From Pseudacidovorax intermedius (GTDB lineage: Bacteria > Pseudomonadota > Gammaproteobacteria > Burkholderiales > Burkholderiaceae_C): a DNA stretch of 64,000 bases. How positions within the stretch are numbered: the stretch's first letter is position 1; each line of letters begins with the position of its first letter. Both the position numbers and the translations under genes were made by a program. Below the pieces are notes generated by a model that saw only the letters and a program-made list of their open reading frames with translations, ran no database searches and was not told the origin of the DNA. Positions 45,310-55,049 of the stretch are shown here, piece by piece. Where the stretch lies: NCBI RefSeq assembly GCF_003350475.1, contig NZ_QQAV01000001.1, positions 1,294,836 to 1,358,835 on the forward strand, in the 5' to 3' direction.

Positions 45310-48104
45310 GCGTCGCCCGCAAGACGGTCCGCAAGGCGGCCCGTACCGCGACCCGCAGGACTTCTGTGCCCAGTGGTGGCAAGGCGCGGCCTGCGGGCAC
45401 GGACGCCGCCCAGGCCCTGGCCGACTACCACCGCAAACGCGACTTCCAGCGCACCCCCGAGCCCCGCCACGGCGGCGCGCCGGGTGTCGAGGCCCTGGCC
45501 TTCGTGGTGCAGAAGCACGACGCCACGCGGCTGCATTACGACTTCCGGCTGGAGCTGGACGGCACCCTCAAGAGCTGGGCCGTGCCCAAGGGCCCCTGCC
45601 TCGATCCCACGGTCAAGCGCATGGCGGTGGAGGTGGAGGACCACCCCATCGCCTACGGCGACTTCGAGGGCCGCATTCCTGAAGGCCAATACGGCGCCGG
45701 CACGGTGATCGTGTGGGACCGCGGCACTTGGGCGCCCGAAGGCGACGCCCGTGCCGGCCTGCGCGCCGGCAAGCTCAGCTTCACGCTGCAGGGCCACAAA
45801 CTGCAAGGCCGCTGGACGCTGGTGCGCATGCACGGCAAGGACGAGAAGAAGCCCAGCTGGCTGCTGATCAAGGACGAGGACGCCGCGGCCCGGCCACTCG
45901 CCGACTACGACGTGACCGAGGCCGAGCCGGACAGCGTGCGCCACATCGGCCAACCCGAGGCCGACCCCGTCGCCGAGCCGGCAGAACCCGACGCCCCGGC
46001 CGCCAGCAAGCCTGCCGTCCGCGGCCAGAGCAAAGCCGCCACCCAACGCGCCGACGCCACAGCCAGGAAGGGAAGGCCGAAGGACGCCGAAGAGGCGCAC
46101 CTCCCGGGCGTGGCCGCCGCGTTGCCCGACACCCTCGCCCCCCAACTCGCCGTGCTGGCCGACGGCCCGCCGCCCGAGCCTGCGCAATGGGCCTGGGAGC
46201 TCAAGTTCGACGGCTACCGCCTGCTCACCCGCATCGATGGCCGTGGCCGCATTCGCTGCTTCACCCGCAACGGCCACGACTGGACCGACCGCCTGCCTGA
46301 GCTGGCGCGCGCGCTGGCGCAGCTGCCGGTGCGCAATGCCTGGCTCGACGGCGAGATCGGCGTGCTGGGCGCGAACGACGCGCCCGACTTCCAGGCCCTG
46401 CAGAACGCCTTCGACCTGCAGGCCACGGCGCCCATCGTCTACTGGCTGTTTGACGCGCCCTTCGTGGGCGGGCGCGATCTGCGTGACGAGCCGCTGACGC
46501 TGCGGCGCGAAGCCTTGCGCGCCATCTTCGACGCTGGCGAGCTGCCGCCCTCGCTGCGCTTCAGCGAGGCCTTCGACGCCACGCCGCGCGACCTGCTGGC
46601 CTCTGCGGCCGGCATCGGATTCGAGGGCATCGTCGGCAAGCGGCTGGACAGCCCCTACCTCGGCGGCCGTTCGCCGGCGTGGATCAAGCTCAAGCACCAG
46701 TTGCGGCAGGAGTTCGTCATCGGCGGCTACACCGCACCGCGCGGCAGCCGCAGCGGCTTCGGCGCGTTGCTGTTGGGCGTGTACGACGAACAGGGTGAGT
46801 TGAAGCACGCCGGCAATGTTGGCACCGGCTTCGACCAGCGGCGCCTGGCGGAGATGCATGCGCAGCTGCAGGCACTCGACCAGGACGAGTGCCCCTTCAC
46901 GCCGCGGCCGGCGGGCGAGAAGGCGCAGTGGGTGCGGCCTGAGCTGGTCGCGGAGGTGGCCTTCGGCCAGTGGACGCGCGAAGGCAAGGTGCGGCAGGCC
47001 GTCTTCCAGGGCCTGCGCAGCGACAAGCCGGCGCGGCAGATCGTTCGGGAGCAGGCAATGGATCCAGTGAGCGCCGCCAAGGCGGCACCCCAGGCCTCAG
47101 GAAAGGCCGACAAGGCGAGTTCCGCGGCAAAACCAGCGGCCGCTGCGGCGGCCAAGGGAAAGGCTGCGGCTTCGGTCCGTGGCCGCAAGTCCACCACCGC
47201 GGCAAAGTCCGACGACGCGCTGCCCGGCGACCTGCGCGTGACCCATGCCGACCGCGTGATCGACCGCGCCAGCGGCGCCACCAAGGGCGAGGTCATCGCC
47301 TATTACGCGCAGGTCGCACCGCTGATGCTGCCGCACCTGCGCGGCCGCCCCGTGTCCCTGGTGCGGGCGCCCGACGGCGTGGGCGGCGAGCTGTTCTTCC
47401 AGAAGCATGTGCAGAACGCACCGCTGCCCGGCGTGCGCCTGCTCGATCCCGCGCTGGACCCGGGCCACGAGCCGCTGCTGCAGATCGACAGTGCCAAGGG
47501 CCTGCTGTCCGCCGCGCAGATGAACACGCTCGAATTCCACACCTGGAACGGCCATTCGCGCGGGCTGGACAAGCCCGACCGCATGACCTTCGACCTCGAC
47601 CCGGGCGAGGGCGTCTCCTGGGCGCATGTGCAGGAGGGTGCCTTGCTGATGCGCACGCTGCTGCAGGAGCTGGGCCTGGACGGCCTGCTCAAGACCAGCG
47701 GCGGCAAGGGCCTGCATGTGGTGGTGCCGATCCGGCGCCAGCATGGCTGGGACACCGTCAAGGACTTCTCGCGCGCCGTGGTGCAGCACCTGGCCCGCAC
47801 GCTGCCCGAGCGCTTCGTGGCCAAGAGCGGCCCGAAGAACCGCGTGGGCCGCATCTTTGTCGACTACCTGCGCAACGGCTTCGGCGCCACGACGGTGAGC
47901 GCCTGGTCGGTGCGCTCCCGGCCGGGCCTGGGCGTGTCGGTGCCGGTTGCGTGGGACGAGTTGCCCACCCTGACCAGCGGCGCGCACTGGACGCTGGCCA
48001 GCGTCGGCGAGCGGCTTTCGACCGGCAACGCCCCCTGGGATAAGCCTCCCCTGCCCAACCAGGGCCTGGCCCGGGCCATGCAAGTGCTGGGTTTCAGCCC
48101 CTGA
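45306..48104 (+). CDS. ligD: Multifunctional DNA repair ligase LigD (phosphoesterase-ligase-polymerase)
   Basis: A 932-residue LigD with the Pseudomonas-type order. The 3'-phosphoesterase domain covers about 60-195 (VVQKHDATRLHYDFRLELDG and EDHPIAYGDFEG hold metal-binding His and Asp). The ligase domain spans about 290-590, with catalytic Lys300 in ELKFDGYR. The primase-like polymerase domain spans about 640-925 (GRPVSLVRAPDG; the metal motif MTFDLDPGEG; LKTSGGKGLHVVVP). Ala/Lys-rich linkers separate the domains. The gene overlaps ku by four bases. Its end overlaps the convergent transglutaminase gene by 11 bases. Confidence 0.96.
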   Translation: MSVARKTVRKAARTATRRTSVPSGGKARPAGTDAAQALADYHRKRDFQRTPEPRHGGAPGVEALAFVVQKHDATRLHYDFRLELDGTLKSWAVPKGPCLDPTVKRMAVEVEDHPIAYGDFEGRIPEGQYGAGTVIVWDRGTWAPEGDARAGLRAGKLSFTLQGHKLQGRWTLVRMHGKDEKKPSWLLIKDEDAAARPLADYDVTEAEPDSVRHIGQPEADPVAEPAEPDAPAASKPAVRGQSKAATQRADATARKGRPKDAEEAHLPGVAAALPDTLAPQLAVLADGPPPEPAQWAWELKFDGYRLLTRIDGRGRIRCFTRNGHDWTDRLPELARALAQLPVRNAWLDGEIGVLGANDAPDFQALQNAFDLQATAPIVYWLFDAPFVGGRDLRDEPLTLRREALRAIFDAGELPPSLRFSEAFDATPRDLLASAAGIGFEGIVGKRLDSPYLGGRSPAWIKLKHQLRQEFVIGGYTAPRGSRSGFGALLLGVYDEQGELKHAGNVGTGFDQRRLAEMHAQLQALDQDECPFTPRPAGEKAQWVRPELVAEVAFGQWTREGKVRQAVFQGLRSDKPARQIVREQAMDPVSAAKAAPQASGKADKASSAAKPAAAAAAKGKAAASVRGRKSTTAAKSDDALPGDLRVTHADRVIDRASGATKGEVIAYYAQVAPLMLPHLRGRPVSLVRAPDGVGGELFFQKHVQNAPLPGVRLLDPALDPGHEPLLQIDSAKGLLSAAQMNTLEFHTWNGHSRGLDKPDRMTFDLDPGEGVSWAHVQEGALLMRTLLQELGLDGLLKTSGGKGLHVVVPIRRQHGWDTVKDFSRAVVQHLARTLPERFVAKSGPKNRVGRIFVDYLRNGFGATTVSAWSVRSRPGLGVSVPVAWDELPTLTSGAHWTLASVGERLSTGNAPWDKPPLPNQGLARAMQVLGFSP

Positions 48105-48912
48105 CTTCCTCGGTGATCACGTCGAAACGGTTGAGCTGGTGCTGGCCGAACACCATGGTGATCGGCACATCGGCGGCATCGCGACCGCGGGCGATGACCA
48201 CGCGGCCGATGCGCGGAATGTTGTGGCGGGCATCGAAGGTGTGCCAGCGGCCGCCCAGGTAGACCTCGAACCAGGCGCTGAAGTCCATGGGGTAGGGCAC
48301 CGGCGGCACGCCGATGTCGCCCAGGTAGCCCGTGACGTAGCGGGCCGGAATGTTCATGCAGCGACACAGCGCCACCGCCAGGTGCGCATAGTCGCGGCAC
48401 ACGCCCACGCCCTGGCGCCAGCCGCCCAGCGCCGTGCGGCCGGCATCGGCGCAGCCGTAGTCGAAGCGGATGTGGTGGTGCACCCAGTCGCAGATGGCCT
48501 GCACCCGGGCCCAGCCCAGCGGCGTCTGGCCGAATTGGGCCCAGGCGAAGGCCAGCAGTTCGCTGTCCACCTCGCAATAGCGGCTGGGCAGCAGGAAGGC
48601 CAGCGTCTGGGGCGGCAGCTCGTCCACCGGATGTTGCAGCGCGCCCCAGTCCTGCTGGTCGGGCCAACCCGGATCGTGGATGGTGGCCTGTCCGTGCAGC
48701 CGCAGCCGGTGCTGACCGGCCGGCACGCGTACGCGGGCGCAACGGTTGCCGAAGCCGTCCACATAGTGGTCGGTCCAGAAGGGGGGATCGACCACCGGAT
48801 GCTCCGGCGCGACGAGATCGTGCGCGCGGTCGGGGTGCACCTGCAGCAGGTAGACCACGGCGGTGGGTCCAGCCAGGGCCAGTTCGATGTCGTAGCCGAT
48901 GCGGATGAGCAT
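48094..48912 (-). CDS. Transglutaminase-like family protein
   Basis: A 272-residue protein with a papain-like transglutaminase core. The catalytic triad is in GVGVCRDYAHLAVALCR (Cys), WFEVYLGGRWHTFDARH (His, then Asp). N-terminal LIRIGYDIELALAGPTAVVYLL is the beta-rich domain found before the core in this bacterial group. Members hydrolyse or crosslink peptide amides; the natural substrate is unknown. ATG 48912 has TCCTCCCAT on the plus strand, that is GGAGG before the start on its own strand. It converges with and overlaps ligD by 11 bases. Confidence 0.9.
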   Translation of the reverse strand: MLIRIGYDIELALAGPTAVVYLLQVHPDRAHDLVAPEHPVVDPPFWTDHYVDGFGNRCARVRVPAGQHRLRLHGQATIHDPGWPDQQDWGALQHPVDELPPQTLAFLLPSRYCEVDSELLAFAWAQFGQTPLGWARVQAICDWVHHHIRFDYGCADAGRTALGGWRQGVGVCRDYAHLAVALCRCMNIPARYVTGYLGDIGVPPVPYPMDFSAWFEVYLGGRWHTFDARHNIPRIGRVVIARGRDAADVPITMVFGQHQLNRFDVITEEVRG

Positions 48913-49212
48913 GGGAGGAGGGCGGGCCTTCGTCCAGGGTGGACTGTCGCGGCGCGGGTGCGTGAGCCTAGACGGCCTTGCACCGTTCGTGCCACAGGCC
49001 TTCGCGCCCCGCCGTGTAGGCGTGCGCCGCGCGTCGGCCATGTCCTACCTCGTCGGGCTCGGCGCTCCCACATCTGCCGGCGTGGCGTCACTACGCGTCC
49101 GGCGGAACCGCGGGCCTACGCTTTGTCACATTCGCGGCCCACCTGTCAGGGGCATGCCTCGCACGAAGCGGCCTGCGTCCCCACCCAACTTCCTTCTCGA
49201 AGCAGGATTCCC
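48913..49212. other. Intergenic region between transglutaminase gene and the small membrane protein
   Basis: This divergent gap of 300 bases holds the promoters for the transglutaminase gene (minus strand) and for the small protein/katE unit (plus strand). I see no clear sigma-70 boxes; GGAAC (about 49104) with GTC some 20 bases on resembles an ECF/stress promoter but is too weak to call. No other gene or repeat is visible. Confidence 0.4.
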
Positions 49213-49362
49213 ATGGAACTGACCTCTGCCCTTGTCAGCGCACTCAACAGCGCCTGGCTGGACGAATTCCTGGTCTGGGGCGTCGCCGGAATGACCGCCG
49301 TGATCGCCCTGGTCGCCCTGGTCAACGCCGTCGACGTGTTCCTCGACAACGAAGCCGGCTGA
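49213..49362 (+). CDS. Small single-span membrane protein upstream of katE
   Basis: A 49-residue protein not assigned to any family I know. The sequence [26 protein letters not shown] (about residues 19-44) forms one transmembrane helix, with acidic residues on the C-terminal side. CAGGA (49203-49207) is a good ribosome-binding site six bases before the ATG. The stop is 29 bases before katE, with no terminator between, so they probably share an mRNA. It may be a small stress-related membrane peptide. Its small size leaves some doubt. Confidence 0.6.
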   Translation: MELTSALVSALNSAWLDEFLVWGVAGMTAVIALVALVNAVDVFLDNEAG

Positions 49363-49391
49363 GCGGCCCCACCTCCTTCTCCACGCACCCG

Positions 49392-51575
49392 ATGCCCACC
49401 AAGAGCAAGTCCCCCGCCCCGCGCCGCGGCCGTACGGCCGAGACCACGAACGCCAAGATCGAGCAGCTGGCCGGCACCACCGCCGAGCTGCCGCTGCCGC
49501 ACCTGAGCACCAACCAGGGGACGCGGATCGCGGACAACCACAACTCGCTCAAGGCGGGCGTGCGGGGCCCGACGCTGCTCGAAGACTTCATCCTGCGCGA
49601 GAAGATCACGCACTTCGACCACGAGCGCATTCCCGAGCGGGTGGTGCATGCACGTGGCAGTGCGGCGCACGGCTACTTCCAGGTCTACAAGTCGATGTCG
49701 CAATTCACGCGCGCCGGCCTGCTGAACGACCCCTCGCTGAAGACGCCGGTGTTCGTGCGCTTCTCCACCGTGGCGGGCGGCTCCAGCTCGGCCGACACGG
49801 TGCGCGACGTGCGCGGCTTCTCGGTCAAGTTCTACACGCAGGAAGGCATCTGGGACCTGGTGGGCAACAACATCCCGGTGTTCTTCATCCAGGACGCGAT
49901 GAAGTTTCCGGACCTGGTCCATGCCGTCAAGCAGGAGCCGCACCACGGCATGCCGCAGGCAGCCAGCGCGCACGACACCTTCTGGGACTTCGCCTCGCTG
50001 ATGCCCGAGACCACCCACATGCTGATGTGGGCGATGAGCGACCGCGCCATTCCGCGCAGCCTGCGCATGATGCAAGGCTTCGGCGTGCACACCTTCCGCC
50101 TGATCAACAGCCGGGGCGACGCGCACTTCGTCAAGTTCCACTGGAAGCCCAAGCTGGGCAGCCATGCCCTGGTCTGGGACGAGGCGCAGAAGATCGCCGG
50201 CAAGGACCCGGACTTCCACCGCCGCGACCTGTGGGAAGCCATCGAGAACGGCGACTTCCCCGAGTGGGAGCTGGGCATGCAGCTGATCCCGCAGGACAAG
50301 GAGCATTCGCTGGGCTTCGACCTGCTGGACCCGACCAAGCTGATCCCGGAAGAGATGGTGCCCGTCACGCCCGTGGGCAAGATGGTGCTCAACCGCAACC
50401 CCGACAACTTCTTCGCCGAGACCGAGCAGGTGGCCTTCCACCCGGGCCATGTGGTGCCGGGCATCGACTTCAGCAACGACCCGCTGCTGCAGGGCCGGCT
50501 GTTCAGCTACACCGACACGCAGCTGTCCCGCCTGGGTGGCCCCAACTTCCACGAGTTGCCGATCAACCGCGGCGTGTGCCCCTTCCACAACTTCCAGCGC
50601 GACGGCATGCACCGCCAGACCATTTCGCGCGGGCAGGTGGCGTATGAGCCGAACTCGCTGGGCAATGGCTCGGAGTTCCGGGTCGATGGCGACAGCGAAG
50701 GCTTCCAGACCTATCCCGAGACGGTCGAATCGCCCAAGGTGCGGCGCCGCAGCGAGAGCTTCGACGACCACTTCACGCAAGCGCGGCTGTTCTTCAACAG
50801 CCAGACGGCGGTGGAGAAGGAGCACATCATTGCGGCCTTCCGCTTCGAATTGTCGAAGGTGGACGTGCCCGCCGTGCGCCAGCGCATGGTGGACAACCTG
50901 GCCCATGTGGACGAAAAGCTGGCCCGCCGCGTGGCCGAGCCGCTGGGCATCGAGTCGCCCGACGCCAAGGCCGCGGCCGGCCAGGCCGGCTACCGCGAGG
51001 CGCGCATCAACCTGCCGATCGAGGAGTCGCCCGCGCTGAGCATGATCGGCACCGGTGACGGCAGCATCAAGACGCGCAAGATCGCGATCCTGGTGAGCGA
51101 CGGCGTCGACTCGGCATCGCTCAAGCCGATCCGCGAGGCGCTGGAGTCGGCGGGTGCGATGTGCAAGGTGGTGGGTCCGCGTCTGGGCAGCGTCACGAGC
51201 GCATCGAAGCGGCAGGTCGAGGTGGATGCCACCTTCACCAACATGCCGTCGGTGATGTTCGACGCGGTGCTGGTGCCGGCGGGCACCGAGAACGCCAAGA
51301 CGCTGATGGCCAATGGCGAGGCGCAGCATTTCGTGCTGGAGGCCTTCAAGCACCTGAAGTCCATCTGCGTGGTGGGTGAGGGGGCGCAGCTTCTCGCTTC
51401 GGTCGGTGTGGAAGAGGGCAAGACCGACGCGCCGGCCGGTGTGGTGGTCGCCGCGACCCCTGCGCAGCAGTTGGGCGAGAACGAAGAGGCGCAGGGCATT
51501 GCGCAGACCTTCGTCGCTGCGATTGCCAAGCACCGGCACTGGGACCGTGCGGGGGTGGAGGCTGTGCCGGCCTGA
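49392..51575 (+). CDS. katE: Large-subunit catalase HPII
   Basis: A 727-residue monofunctional catalase of the large clade. The active-site His is in [14 protein letters not shown] (about residues 76-89), with [26 protein letters not shown] next to it, and the haem-ligand Tyr lies in [17 protein letters not shown]. The C-terminal 160 residues carry a DJ-1/GATase-like domain ([22 protein letters not shown]), as in E. coli KatE (753 residues). The enzyme breaks hydrogen peroxide down to water and oxygen in the cytoplasm. The start ATG fits the usual lysine-rich N-terminus. A hairpin terminator follows at 51601. It may be linked with the small membrane protein gene upstream. Confidence 0.96.
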   Translation: MPTKSKSPAPRRGRTAETTNAKIEQLAGTTAELPLPHLSTNQGTRIADNHNSLKAGVRGPTLLEDFILREKITHFDHERIPERVVHARGSAAHGYFQVYKSMSQFTRAGLLNDPSLKTPVFVRFSTVAGGSSSADTVRDVRGFSVKFYTQEGIWDLVGNNIPVFFIQDAMKFPDLVHAVKQEPHHGMPQAASAHDTFWDFASLMPETTHMLMWAMSDRAIPRSLRMMQGFGVHTFRLINSRGDAHFVKFHWKPKLGSHALVWDEAQKIAGKDPDFHRRDLWEAIENGDFPEWELGMQLIPQDKEHSLGFDLLDPTKLIPEEMVPVTPVGKMVLNRNPDNFFAETEQVAFHPGHVVPGIDFSNDPLLQGRLFSYTDTQLSRLGGPNFHELPINRGVCPFHNFQRDGMHRQTISRGQVAYEPNSLGNGSEFRVDGDSEGFQTYPETVESPKVRRRSESFDDHFTQARLFFNSQTAVEKEHIIAAFRFELSKVDVPAVRQRMVDNLAHVDEKLARRVAEPLGIESPDAKAAAGQAGYREARINLPIEESPALSMIGTGDGSIKTRKIAILVSDGVDSASLKPIREALESAGAMCKVVGPRLGSVTSASKRQVEVDATFTNMPSVMFDAVLVPAGTENAKTLMANGEAQHFVLEAFKHLKSICVVGEGAQLLASVGVEEGKTDAPAGVVVAATPAQQLGENEEAQGIAQTFVAAIAKHRHWDRAGVEAVPA

Positions 51576-51600
51576 GTCTGCTCTTCGCCGGTCTTCACGC

Positions 51601-51637
51601 AAGGGTCAATGCGGCTGTGGTCGCGTTGGCCCTTTTT
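51601..51637 (+). terminator. Probable terminator of katE
   Basis: AAGGGTCAA (51601-51609) pairs, with one G-U mismatch, to TTGGCCCTT (51626-51634) around a 16-base loop and is followed by T residues. It lies 25 bases after the katE stop. The rest of the gap to 51859 holds nothing else I recognise. Confidence 0.65.
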
Positions 51638-51859
51638 GCTTTGCAGTGGTCGGTGTGGGTGCTTGGTGTTGTGTGGTCCGTGGTCCGGCCCTGGTGCCGG
51701 TGAGGGCGTGTCGGCGCTTCAAGTGGGGCGGTCGGCGCCGCGCGCCGACTTCCCTGCGGTGCTCGGACAGACGGGCCGACCGACCCCGTATGAGCCCGCG
51801 CACCCTGAGCCCGACACCACCGCGCACCCCGAAGCATCGCCGAAGCAGCAGCGACGATC

Positions 51860-53572
51860 TCAATCCAGATACGACCGCACTTTCACCGGCAGCACCGGCG
51901 CCTCCCACCGGTAGTCGTCCGCCAGAACGTCGCGCCCGGCAACCTGGCCCTTCCACTGCAGCGCCAGCAGGTCCGCGACCGTCCAACCCAGCCAGTCCGC
52001 ACGAAACGGTCGCTCCGAAACGGAAGCCTCATCGGCCGGCAACTGGTTGCGCCACACGATGGCCGGAATGCGGTAGCCAGAGGCCGTGCTCGGACTGTGG
52101 CCCACATGGTCGCTGCCATGGCCCACTTCCTGGCCGTGGTCGGAGACATAGAACCAGGCCCGGTACTCGGCCAGTCTGCCCACCGTGCGCGTGAGCTGCA
52201 GCGTCTCGGCCACCACGAAGTCGTGATACAGCAGGGCGTTGTCGTAGTCCTGGCGAAAGCGCCGCACCCATGCCGGGCGGCCCTGGGCGATCAGGCCCGA
52301 TTCGACCGCGTCCACCGTGTCGTCGAAGGGGTTCTCCTGCGTGCCCGGAAAGCGCAGCCGGTAGTGCGGATGGGCGCCCAGCAGGTGCACCACGATCAGC
52401 TTGCGCTCGGCCGGATCCTCCAGCGCTTCCTGCACGCAGTCGAGCAGTTCGCCGTCCAGCGAGGCGCTGGCGCGGCCCGGCACGCGGTTGACGATCTCCA
52501 CCTCGTCGGCGAGGCGCGCATGCTGCTGCTCGATGGCCACATCGTCGTGGTTGCTCATCCACCAGACCTTGTAGCCGGCGGCGCGCGCCAGCGGCAGCAG
52601 GTGCTGCGCGTCGGCGGCCGTGGGCTGACCGAATCGCATCATGTTGGCCATGGCCGGCAGCGTGCTGGCGTCCACCGACCAGGCGTGGCGCAGCACCGTC
52701 ATCTGCTGCGGCTCACGCCGCTGCGCGGCGGCCAGACGCGGCGTGGTGTTGCGGCCGTAGCCGTACAGCCCCAGGTTGTCGCGGTTGATGCTGTCGGTGA
52801 TGACCAGCACCACCGTCGACGGGCCAGCGCGCATCACCTGTGGCGCCGCCGCATGGGCATGCTGCAGGGCGGCGTCGCGCATGCGCTGCTGATCGGCCCA
52901 GGCGGTGCGCAGGTCGCGCGCATCGTCGGCCCATTGCGTCCAGAAGACGACCGGGTGCAGCCGCCGCCAGGGCTTGCTGGCATGGGCGAGAGCGCCGAAG
53001 GCGAAGGCCAGCAGCAGCAGGGCGAGCCAGGCCCGGTGCGGTGCTGCCTCGATCTCGGGCGGCGTGCCCGCTGCACCGCCATCGATGGCACCGCGTGGCG
53101 CGCCGGCGGCCGTGGCGATGCGGCGTCGCCGCCCGTAGGTCGTCAGCCGCCACACGGCATAGCCCGCGGCCCCCAGCACCGCGCACCACAGGGCCGCCGT
53201 GCGCCAGTGCATCTGCAGGTACTCGCCGCTTTCCCGCGCATTGGTGTTGGCCAGCGCCCCCAGCACCACCGCGCCGTCGGGCGCGGACTGGTAGGTGTCC
53301 AGCAGGTAGGCCCGCACCACGCCGTCGGCCGCAAAGGCCATCACCGCCGCCAGCACCGCCACCCGCCGGGCGCGGTGCACCGCCGTGCTGCGCACCGGCC
53401 AGGCCATCCAGGCCAGCGCGGGCAGCAGCAGCACGAGCATCTGCGCCACGCGGCGGCCGTCGTGGCCCAGCACGACGAAGCCGATGGCGATGGCGGCAAG
53501 CGCTATGAGCGGCCAGCTGCGGGCGGGCGCTGCGGATCGGCCGGTGCGGCCGGCGGACGAGGGGGCGTTCAA
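51860..53572 (-). CDS. Sulfatase-fold phosphoethanolamine transferase-like membrane protein
   Basis: A 570-residue protein of the alkaline-phosphatase/sulfatase superfamily, EptA/CptA-like. Five transmembrane helices are predicted in the first 215 residues (for example LIALAAIAIGFVVLG and LALLLLAFAFGALAHA). The periplasmic catalytic domain starts at about residue 265 with VLVITDSINRDNLGLYGYGRNTTP, a metal-binding Asp. The candidate nucleophile Thr lies in SVDASTLPAMANMM, and SDHGQEVGHGSDHVGHS is the second metal site. Members transfer phosphoethanolamine to lipid A or core sugars. It is 22 bases after fumC on the same strand. The name is family-based. Confidence 0.82.
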   Translation of the reverse strand: MNAPSSAGRTGRSAAPARSWPLIALAAIAIGFVVLGHDGRRVAQMLVLLLPALAWMAWPVRSTAVHRARRVAVLAAVMAFAADGVVRAYLLDTYQSAPDGAVVLGALANTNARESGEYLQMHWRTAALWCAVLGAAGYAVWRLTTYGRRRRIATAAGAPRGAIDGGAAGTPPEIEAAPHRAWLALLLLAFAFGALAHASKPWRRLHPVVFWTQWADDARDLRTAWADQQRMRDAALQHAHAAAPQVMRAGPSTVVLVITDSINRDNLGLYGYGRNTTPRLAAAQRREPQQMTVLRHAWSVDASTLPAMANMMRFGQPTAADAQHLLPLARAAGYKVWWMSNHDDVAIEQQHARLADEVEIVNRVPGRASASLDGELLDCVQEALEDPAERKLIVVHLLGAHPHYRLRFPGTQENPFDDTVDAVESGLIAQGRPAWVRRFRQDYDNALLYHDFVVAETLQLTRTVGRLAEYRAWFYVSDHGQEVGHGSDHVGHSPSTASGYRIPAIVWRNQLPADEASVSERPFRADWLGWTVADLLALQWKGQVAGRDVLADDYRWEAPVLPVKVRSYLD

Positions 53573-53594
53573 GCGCTGCGCTTCCTGCGTGGGC

Positions 53595-54986
53595 TCAGCG
53601 GCCGGTCATGTTCTCGGGGATGACCCACTGGTCGAACTGCTCGCCCGTCAGGTGCCCCGAGGCGATGGCCGCCTCGCGCAGGCTGGTGCCTTCCTTGTGC
53701 GCCTTCTTGGCGATGTAGGCCGCCTTGTCGTAGCCGATGTGCGTGTTCAGGGCCGTCACCAACATCAGCGAGCGGCTCACCAGTTCGGCGATGCGGTCGC
53801 GGTTGGGCTCGATGCCCACGGCGCAGTGGTCGTTGAAGCTCACGATGCCGTCGGCCAGCAGGCGCACGCTCTGCAGGAAGTTGTGGGCCACCATGGGACG
53901 GAACACGTTCAGCTCGAAGTTGCCCGACATGCCGCCGATGTTGATGGCCACGTCGTTGCCCATGACTTGCGCAGCCAGCATGGTCACGGCCTCGCTCTGC
54001 GTCGGGTTGACCTTGCCGGGCATGATCGACGAGCCCGGCTCGTTCTCGGGAATGCTCAGCTCGCCGATGCCGCTGCGCGGGCCGCTCGCCAGCCAGCGCA
54101 CGTCGTTGGCGATCTTGTTCATGCTGGCCGCCAGCGTCTTGAGCGCGCCATGCGCGTGCACGAAGGCATCGCAGGCGGCCATCACCTCGAACTTGCTCGG
54201 CGCCGTCACGAAGGGCAGGCCGGTCAGCCGGGCCAGCTCGGCCGCCACGCCTTCGGCATAGCCCTTGGGCGCGTTCAGGCCGGTGCCCACCGCGGTGCCG
54301 CCCAGGGCCAGTTCGCACAGGTGGGGCAGGGCGGCGCGCACATGGCGCTCGTTCTGGTCCAGTTGCGCGACCCAGCCCGAGACCTCCTGACCCAGCGTCA
54401 GCGGCGTGGCGTCCTGCAGGTGGGTGCGGCCGATCTTCACGATGTCCATGAAGTCCTCGGACTTCTTCGCCAGCGTGGCGCGCAGCTTGGCGATGGCCGG
54501 CAGCAGCTTGTGCGTGAGCGCCTGCACGGCCGCCACGTGCATGGCGGTGGGAAAGACGTCGTTGCTGGACTGGCTGCGGTTGACGTCGTCGTTGGGGTGC
54601 ACCAGGCGGCCTTCGCCGCGCTGGCCGCCGAGCAGCTCGCTCGCGCGGTTGGCCAGCACCTCGTTGACGTTCATGTTGGTCTGCGTGCCCGAGCCGGTCT
54701 GCCAGACGACCAGCGGGAACTCATGCGGATGCTTGCCGGCCAGCACCTCGTCGGCGGCGGCCACGATGGCATCGGTCTTCTTCGCGTCCTGCAGGCCCAG
54801 CTGCTGGTTGACCACGGCCGAGGCCCGCTTCACCAGGGCCAGCGCCTGGATGATCTCCAGCGGCTGGCGCTCGCCCGAGATGTCGAAGTTTTGCAGCGAG
54901 CGCTGCGTCTGCGCGCCCCACAGGTGGTCGGCGGGGACTTCGATGGGACCGAAGGTGTCTTTCTCGATGCGGGTGCTGGAGCTCAT
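53595..54986 (-). CDS. fumC: Class II fumarate hydratase
   Basis: A 463-residue fumarase of the aspartase/fumarase family, converting fumarate to malate in the TCA cycle. The signature [11 protein letters not shown] (about residues 317-327) is present, as are [18 protein letters not shown] and the active-site His in [14 protein letters not shown]. The length matches FumC (467 residues in E. coli). It is iron-independent, unlike class I fumarases, so it is often used under oxidative stress; here it lies close to katE. The start ATG has GGAGCTC upstream on its strand. It is the first gene of a two-gene unit with the sulfatase-fold gene. Confidence 0.96.
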   Translation of the reverse strand: MSSSTRIEKDTFGPIEVPADHLWGAQTQRSLQNFDISGERQPLEIIQALALVKRASAVVNQQLGLQDAKKTDAIVAAADEVLAGKHPHEFPLVVWQTGSGTQTNMNVNEVLANRASELLGGQRGEGRLVHPNDDVNRSQSSNDVFPTAMHVAAVQALTHKLLPAIAKLRATLAKKSEDFMDIVKIGRTHLQDATPLTLGQEVSGWVAQLDQNERHVRAALPHLCELALGGTAVGTGLNAPKGYAEGVAAELARLTGLPFVTAPSKFEVMAACDAFVHAHGALKTLAASMNKIANDVRWLASGPRSGIGELSIPENEPGSSIMPGKVNPTQSEAVTMLAAQVMGNDVAINIGGMSGNFELNVFRPMVAHNFLQSVRLLADGIVSFNDHCAVGIEPNRDRIAELVSRSLMLVTALNTHIGYDKAAYIAKKAHKEGTSLREAAIASGHLTGEQFDQWVIPENMTGR

Positions 54987-55049
54987 GGCGGCGAGTGTCG
55001 GATGGAGGAAGGAAAAGTCCGCCAGTATCCCCCGCGATGAGAGAAATTC

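Noticed and set aside
49100-49140. GGAAC with a GTC some 20 bases downstream, as an ECF promoter for the small protein/katE unit
   Set aside because: The match is too short and G/C-rich sequence gives such matches by chance; kept only as a remark.
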